Positions 58,621 to 64,000 of a DNA stretch of 64,000 nt are shown one piece after another. Origin of the DNA: Benincasa hispida (Eukaryota; Streptophyta; Magnoliopsida; Cucurbitales; Cucurbitaceae); assembly GCF_009727055.1 (NCBI RefSeq), contig NC_052353.1:63895088-63959087 (forward strand), given 5' to 3'. The notes beneath the pieces are model-generated. The model ran no database searches. It had not been told where the DNA came from and saw only the letters and a list, made by a program, of their open reading frames with translations. Position 1 is the first letter of the stretch; each line of letters opens with the position of its first letter. The translations under genes and the position numbers were made by a program.

Positions 58621-60177
58621 GACTATTAAACTATGTTGTAGGGTTGTTGATTATATAAATAATAGTATTTTTCTACCCTAAGTGCAATATTTATATGCAC
58701 AAATTTGTAAAATATATTTTATTTAATTGAATTCACATATCAAATGAGTGTTAAATAATATTTGGAAAAGTATGTATGTAGTTGAATAATATGTGACACA
58801 TAACAAAAAGAAAAAAAAAACCATAAATTGATTTTTTTTTTCTATAACATTTTTTAGCAAAAAATAGTGAAAAATAGAGATTTGTTTTCTGATGATCCTC
58901 CAAATTTGGAGGAACCAAAAGTAAAATGGTTGAAAAAATATGGTGACATTCCATTGACTGCTAAATGACAGGGGAGATTCAATTAAAAAAACTAATGATA
59001 GAGTAAAAATAGATAGCAACTATATGAAGTAGAAGAAGAAGAAGATGATGATGATGAAATTCATAGAGAAAAACTATGAATCTAAAGTTTTGATTTTTCT
59101 TTGGTTTACTATTTTATTTAACTATATTATTGCAAGAAATGTAATGAGATAATGATTGTTCATTACCAAAAACAAAAGAAAGACAGAAAGGCAGAAAGAA
59201 AAATTTTAAAAATTAAAAGAACAAAAATTATAATCTATATTTTATTCAATAAAAAAGCTTCAAAACAAAAATAGACATCTTAAAAGGAGATTATTTAGAG
59301 TTTAAAAAACTCCAGGAGATATTCCACACATATAAATTCAATTATACACTTCAAACACAAACATATGAATAATATCATATATTAACCCAACGTCCCAAAC
59401 TGTCCCTAAAAATTCTACAAATACAAGTCTCCCAACTTAACAATTTAACTTATTTCCATACCCATATTTTTTCATGTATATGTATAATAAAAAGATTAAA
59501 ATGTCATAATTTTTTTGTGAAAAAGGAAAAAGAAAATGATGGATTCGAAAGATGGGAATATTGGTGGACCAGTAGCAGGGCAGGAATTTCTTGATACTAT
59601 CACTAAACTCAGTCTTTTTTTCTTGGATATATTCCTCCTTTTTTTTTTTTTTTGCCCTTTTTGTTTGAAGAATGTATTTATTTATTTATTCCTCTTTTTA
59701 GTGATAGTATCATGTGATCATTGATATTTGGTTCAACATCCTAAATGATATGCCCATAATTTTGGGCATAATGTTTGCAACTCTACTCATGGTCACATCA
59801 CCATCTTCAAATAATGAATTGTACATTTTGAATCCCTTTCTTTACGTTCCAATCATCCATTTTTGACAAATTTTGAGGTTAATAACTTCTTTTTGGATAA
59901 TGCTTAACTTTTCCTATAGTTTTTGGACCATGCTTTGTAAATAAAATCTTCAAAGTTATTCTCACTTGAATTGAGCTAGAATGATTGAGCTACAATAGTT
60001 TTGTAATTTTATTATTGTACTCAATGAATAAAACATCAACTACCGTATAAAATGTCGGTAGTTCAATCTCTCAAATCTTACTTGTAGTTGTGTGTTGGGG
60101 ATTCTACACGGAAAAATGAACATAATTCACAATCTCTTATGATATACCAATTACACATCTAATTCTCAATTACTTCT

Positions 60178-60925
60178 GGAAAATATATCTTTTTAGTCAT
60201 TAAATTTTGAAGAATACGTATATTTGATCCTTAAATTTTCAAAATATACTTTTTTAATATCCAAATATTTTAAAATAGGTTTAAAATGCCCCTCAAATAA
60301 ATTTTCATCATTATTTATATAGGGTATTCAACATACTAAATTAGAAAATTAATTTTTAAAAGTTATCACTTCTCTCTAAACTGATTTTTTTTAGTATAAA
60401 AAAAACAGTTCTTTTAATTTTAAGTATCATATAATTGTTTAAAAAAATTACTTCAAGCATCTTAAAATTTTAGAGGGTGTTTGAAGTAAGTATTATCCTA
60501 AGATTATAATAATCATCTCTTACTATAATCAATACTATTTCAAAACACTCAATTAGCTACAATCAACCCTATTTTAAAACTCCTCTTTGTTACCGTATTT
60601 ACTATTTGCTACAGTTTTTACTATCTTACCTTCATCATTTTTTTATTTTTTGCTACCGTGTTTACTATTTTCTTTTCAAACTAAAATAGTTTACATCTCA
60701 CACACATATTATTATAACTCAAACTAAAATAATCTACACCCCAAATACAAATTATTACAACTTCTTGTCCCAAACGCTTCTTGAGTGACTAAATGTGTAT
60801 AATTTGAAATTTATGATCGAATGCACCTATTCTTAAAAACTCAATGACTAAAAAGTAATTTTTTTAAATTTAAGGAGCAAATGCATAAATTCTTTAAGAC
60901 CCTAGACTAAAAAGATACTTTTCTC
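60178..60925. mobile_element. Element with degenerate long inverted ends (MULE-like)
   Basis: The left edge GGAAAATATATCTTTTTAGT and following bases match the reverse complement of the right edge (GAGAAAAGTATCTTTTTAGT). Both continue for about 60 bp with a TTTGATCCTTAAATTTT/TTTGCTCCTTAAATTT block. The middle holds another element (60473-60785). It has no transposase. Confidence 0.5.
60473..60785. mobile_element. MITE-like insertion nested in the 60.2-60.9 kb element
   Basis: GAGGGTGTTTGAAGTAAG at the left resembles the reverse complement of the right end (CTCAAGAAGCGTTTGGGACA). The interior repeats GCTACCGT/GTTACCGTATTTACTATTTG-like words. It is about 310 bp. Confidence 0.45.
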
Positions 60926-61774
60926 ATTGTTTTTAGATGAAATATCTTGTTATCTAATATGGTATTAAAGTCATCGATCATGAAGCCAAAACGAATATTC
61001 AATCAACAAAAAATGAAATTTGATTCAAGACCGGTGAACTCATATAGACGGACATATTAAAGATACGATATTTTTTTCAAAAAAAAAAAAAAGAGAAAAT
61101 TCACAATATTTATAAGATATACGAAATTAGTCCTTGAGATGTAAGAATTGTGATAGGTGTGGCCTTCATAGCACATGGCTACAACAAATAAACAATAGAA
61201 TTCAATGACAGTCAAATTCTAAAAGACCATTGTGCTTTCGGATTGAAAATATTTTATTATATGGCAAACATATGTATATAATATCTATACATTAATGGCC
61301 ACAGGGAACATGCCATAGATTCTTTAGTACATTGAATACAGTGACATAATTTACACAATTTGTATCCAACCCATTTACTTGAGCAGTGTATTTGTTTCTC
61401 CCATTTACCAATATCATTATTAAATTTTAATATATGACTGAAACAATAAATATATTATAATCAAAGCAAAGATAGATTATTAGAACTTTGTGTTAAAATT
61501 TAGAATTACTAGCAATCAATTAGAGAAATGACAAAAGTACATAGAGTCTAATAATTAGGAAAACCATGTTAATTACAGACCAGGAACTCTTCTAAATTAA
61601 ACCCCCAAAATCCAACCACCATCATCATCATCCTAAGCAATTGGATTACAAAAAGAATTAATTATCTTTTAATATTCTCTAAAAACAAACTTAAAAAACC
61701 TTTTTTTTTTTTTTGCTATTATCCCTTCTTCACTTCAACCTTCAACTGCTCCCATTAAGATTCTCTTCCTTTCT

Positions 61775-64000
61775 TCAATACCCTGTTGGGAACTCACAAC
61801 TGCCATACTCTGCAATAGAAAAAACCACCAAAAAAGAAAATAAGAAAAAAAAAAAACCCATTTTCAAAATTTTGCTCCAAGGAATGAGAATCATCCAAAA
61901 AGGAAAAAAGAAACCAAAAAAGTTCAAATTTTCTTGAGTTCTTGTCTTCTTATTGAGAAAAATGAGAGTTAATTATCCATCCATTATAAAGATTCATCCT
62001 TTCCTCTCTTTTTGATTCAAACAGAAACAAAACTTCAATTCCAGGGCTTTTCTTCCCCTTTTCCTTTATTCTCAAATCATAAGAATTAAATAAAAAGATA
62101 AATCCTTCTTCTTACTTCTCTTTTATCTTTTATCACAACAAATGGATAAAATATTTAATTTGGTTCTTATAGTTTTTAAAAGATTTAATTCAGTTCTCAT
62201 CATTCCTACCATTCCAATATTAAATAAGAGTTTAGGGTTGTTGATTTAACACAATTTAAGGACAAATTTAGAGATTTCCTAACCAACAAAAAAAAATTAG
62301 AAATAAAAAAAAAATATGAAGGGTTTTTTTTTTCCTTTCCTTTTTGAAGTCCCATTAAAAAAATAAATTTGAAGTTTTATCCTGATAAACTTTTAAAATT
62401 ATTACTATGGTTTTTTAATTTTTTTTTTTCAAAAGTGCCACGTAAGCAAAATTAGATTCCCTTGTTTAATAGTGCCCGGCATGTGGGCTGTGAAATTTGA
62501 CTTCTTACTGAGCTGGCGTGCAGCACCATTATTCAACCTCGTGGTCCACACCAGCGCAGTTTAGCATATGAATCCAGGTCAGATCCGCTAACGGGAGCAT
62601 TTAAAAAAATAATTAACAATAAATATTATAGAGTACTTACTAGGTGGTTGAGTGACTACGTAAGCCGCCCCTCCGAAGTAACACGTGCCAACCTTACGGC
62701 TGTTCTTTTGGTAATAACTGTTAAAAGCATACGAAGCGTGCGCCTCAAGCGTGTTAGGATTGTAACACGTGGCACCGGGTTGGATCGGACGGCAATCCGC
62801 CNNNNNNNNNNNNNNNCCCCTCCTTCTCCACAAGCATAGTCTAGACTCGACTGCAGCTTCTCCTTTCCCGCTTCACCACTCGCAACGCACCACGTGTTCC
62901 CCGTTTGACTCTTTGATACACCACCATCGCCGCTTTCTGGTGGTCCCGACGGCCCGTTGCCGCCGGTAACCGGCGCCGGCGACGGTTTGTCGTGGTAATC
63001 TTTCAATCCTTCCGTAGTAAACGGGATTTCATAAACTTTCTCTTCGTTAGGGTAAAATAAACCGTAGTTTCTTTCCGATGCGGGACCGTTCTTTTTGTTC
63101 TCGTTGAAAAGAGCAAATAAATAGACGGTCAGATCTGCTTTGGGTCTCAATGGAGTTCCGCCGCCGTTCAAAATCCTACGGACTAGATTCCCGTTGTACG
63201 CGGCGGCGTTTTCAACACTGGCGCCGATCTCATTCTCGTCGCCTTTCGACGGCCACCCAGTTTCAGTAACCACCATTTTAATGTCGTCGTATTTCAGAGC
63301 CGACATTGCTGCAAACACGGCGTCGATTTGGGCATCGAATAAGTTAAAGTACCGGTAACCACTGCCGGCATCCACCACACCGGGATTGTCTCGGAAAAGA
63401 GCGTAGTCCAAAGAAATCACATCGGCATTGGACTCGTAGGCGAAAAATGGGTACGCGTTAACCATCAAATAAGACCCTGTTTGCCGGAGAAACTCCAACA
63501 TTGGGCGGAAAACCGTCTCGACGAGCTCCGGTCGGAATGAACCAGCTGAGGAAGGGTAAGAGTTTTGCAAAGCACTTAAGGCTATAGGGGAAGAGACTTT
63601 AATGGCGGAATGGAGGTTGTATTTAACGAGAGCTTGGTGAATGTTCTTCATCGCAGGAACAAGAAACGACGTCGTGTTATGTGGGTCGACAAATACTTCA
63701 TTGCCTACGGCAATGGCTTCGATTTCAGTGGAAGGGTAATAAGCGGCGACATTCTTCTCGACCCAAGTGTAAGCGAAGGTAAGACGTTTAGCTGCGGCGA
63801 AGAGGAGTTCGTTAGGCAAATCAACGGTGACCTTAATCCCAGAGCCGGAAAGAGCTCTGAGAACCGCCGGATCAGTGTCGTATACTTTGACCCTTTGAAG
63901 GCCATGGGTTTTGAGAAGCTTCACAACTTTAACGGCGGAAGGAAGGTTGTTGGCGATTCTGCCATAGTTCACTCCAATTGAACCACTCTCTGCAACAACA
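61775..64000 (-). CDS. Glucan endo-1,3-beta-glucosidase, GH17 plus X8 (5' partial)
   Basis: The exon 62641-64000 runs off the window; its first residues here ([16 protein letters not shown]) are the start of the mature GH17 domain, so the signal peptide is outside. GH17 hydrolyses 1,3-beta-glucan (callose) in the cell wall. The acid/base Glu is in [10 protein letters not shown] and the nucleophile Glu in [12 protein letters not shown] Pro/Gly/Ser linker follows, then an X8/CBM43 domain that binds glucan ([20 protein letters not shown] through [11 protein letters not shown]), with its Cys residues present. The exon ends in a GTAAGT donor after position 62641. The last exon is 61775-61809, after a strong pyrimidine tract and TTGCAG; it adds [11 protein letters not shown] and TGA in the right phase (831-bp intron). 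A 15-N gap at 62802-62816 breaks the frame and looks artificial. No GPI signal is seen. Confidence 0.9.
62802..62816. other. Assembly gap (15 N) inside the X8 domain
   Basis: The flanks encode CGEGG on one side and ADCRPIQPG on the other, which are adjacent residues in an X8 domain, so little or nothing seems to be missing. With 15 bases inserted the two sides are in different frames. Confidence 0.95.

Larger units (their letters stand above)
55348..61774. other. Intergenic AT-rich DNA, no supported gene
   Basis: No gene was found here. ORFs at 56807-57178, 57886-58262, 58723-59019 and 59536-59724 lack family features and consist of low-complexity or repeat sequence. Mixed elements inside are listed separately. 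GAAGAAGAAGAAGATGATGA (59029-59055) is a microsatellite, and TATGCCCA..TGGGCATA (59749-59770) is a short perfect hairpin. Confidence 0.45.

Noticed and set aside
59536..59724. 62-codon ORF starting MMDSKDGNIGGPVAGQEF
   Set aside because: The first residues look protein-like but the rest is T-run-derived Phe/Leu; no start context or splice partner was found.
62588..63972. Alternative frames after the N gap in the glucanase
   Set aside because: The long ORF to 62656 reads out of frame after the gap; the X8 continuation lies in the other frame, so its last ~40 codons are not real protein.

Overview
The window is plant nuclear DNA, almost certainly from a dicot. It is AT-rich, its introns have GT..AG ends, and it holds Ty1/copia and Ty3/gypsy LTR retrotransposons of the plant Athila and chromovirus (Tekay/Del-like) types. 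Three plant gene families are recognisable. A cucurbit is possible, because the GATAGA/TATCAGTGATAGA minisatellite is a type I associate with cucurbits, but that is a weak guess.

Layout. (1) 1-13.9 kb is gene-bearing: the last 26 codons of an unidentified plus-strand gene (1-78); an eight-exon minus-strand gene for a P-loop ATPase-like protein (2540-6748), whose exons sum to exactly 500 codons including the stop; and a single-exon plus-strand armadillo-repeat gene (8830-10554) with a site II-like promoter motif cluster and an in-frame uORF touching its ATG. (2) 13.9-51.3 kb is a nest of retrotransposons. An Athila-like Ty3 element on the minus strand runs from a 5' LTR and PBS at 46.8-48.0 kb to a 3' LTR at 13.9-15.5 kb. 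It is split by a copia-type solo LTR (in gag), by a gag-only element with about 1.4-kb LTRs (in integrase) and by a 16.5-kb plus-strand copia composite (in the 3' ORF). The copia composite is itself split by a Tekay-like chromovirus on the minus strand. More Athila debris follows to 51.3 kb. All retroelement genes seen are broken. (3) 51.3-64 kb is gene-bearing again: an intronless ANTH-domain clathrin-assembly gene (51544-53337, minus), a tandem array about 0.9 kb upstream of it, several MITE-like and minisatellite repeats, and at the right edge a beta-1,3-glucanase with an X8 domain (61775-64000, minus, 5' end outside the window). That gene contains a 15-N gap and a 35-nt last exon.

Most unusual signal. 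Several unrelated repeats carry clusters of short, imperfectly repeated palindromic words. The copia LTR and leader carry AACGATCGTT-like words. The LTRs of the gag-only element carry GTAGCGTTGCAACGCTAC-like words directly upstream of a TATA box. An unclassified block at 49.4 kb carries CTCGATGCTCGA-like words. The copia word set also makes up a separate ~165-bp-period tandem array upstream of the ANTH gene.

The host genes are unlinked single-copy functions with no operon-like relationship. All coordinates and gene models were derived by reading the sequence by eye; no search was run.
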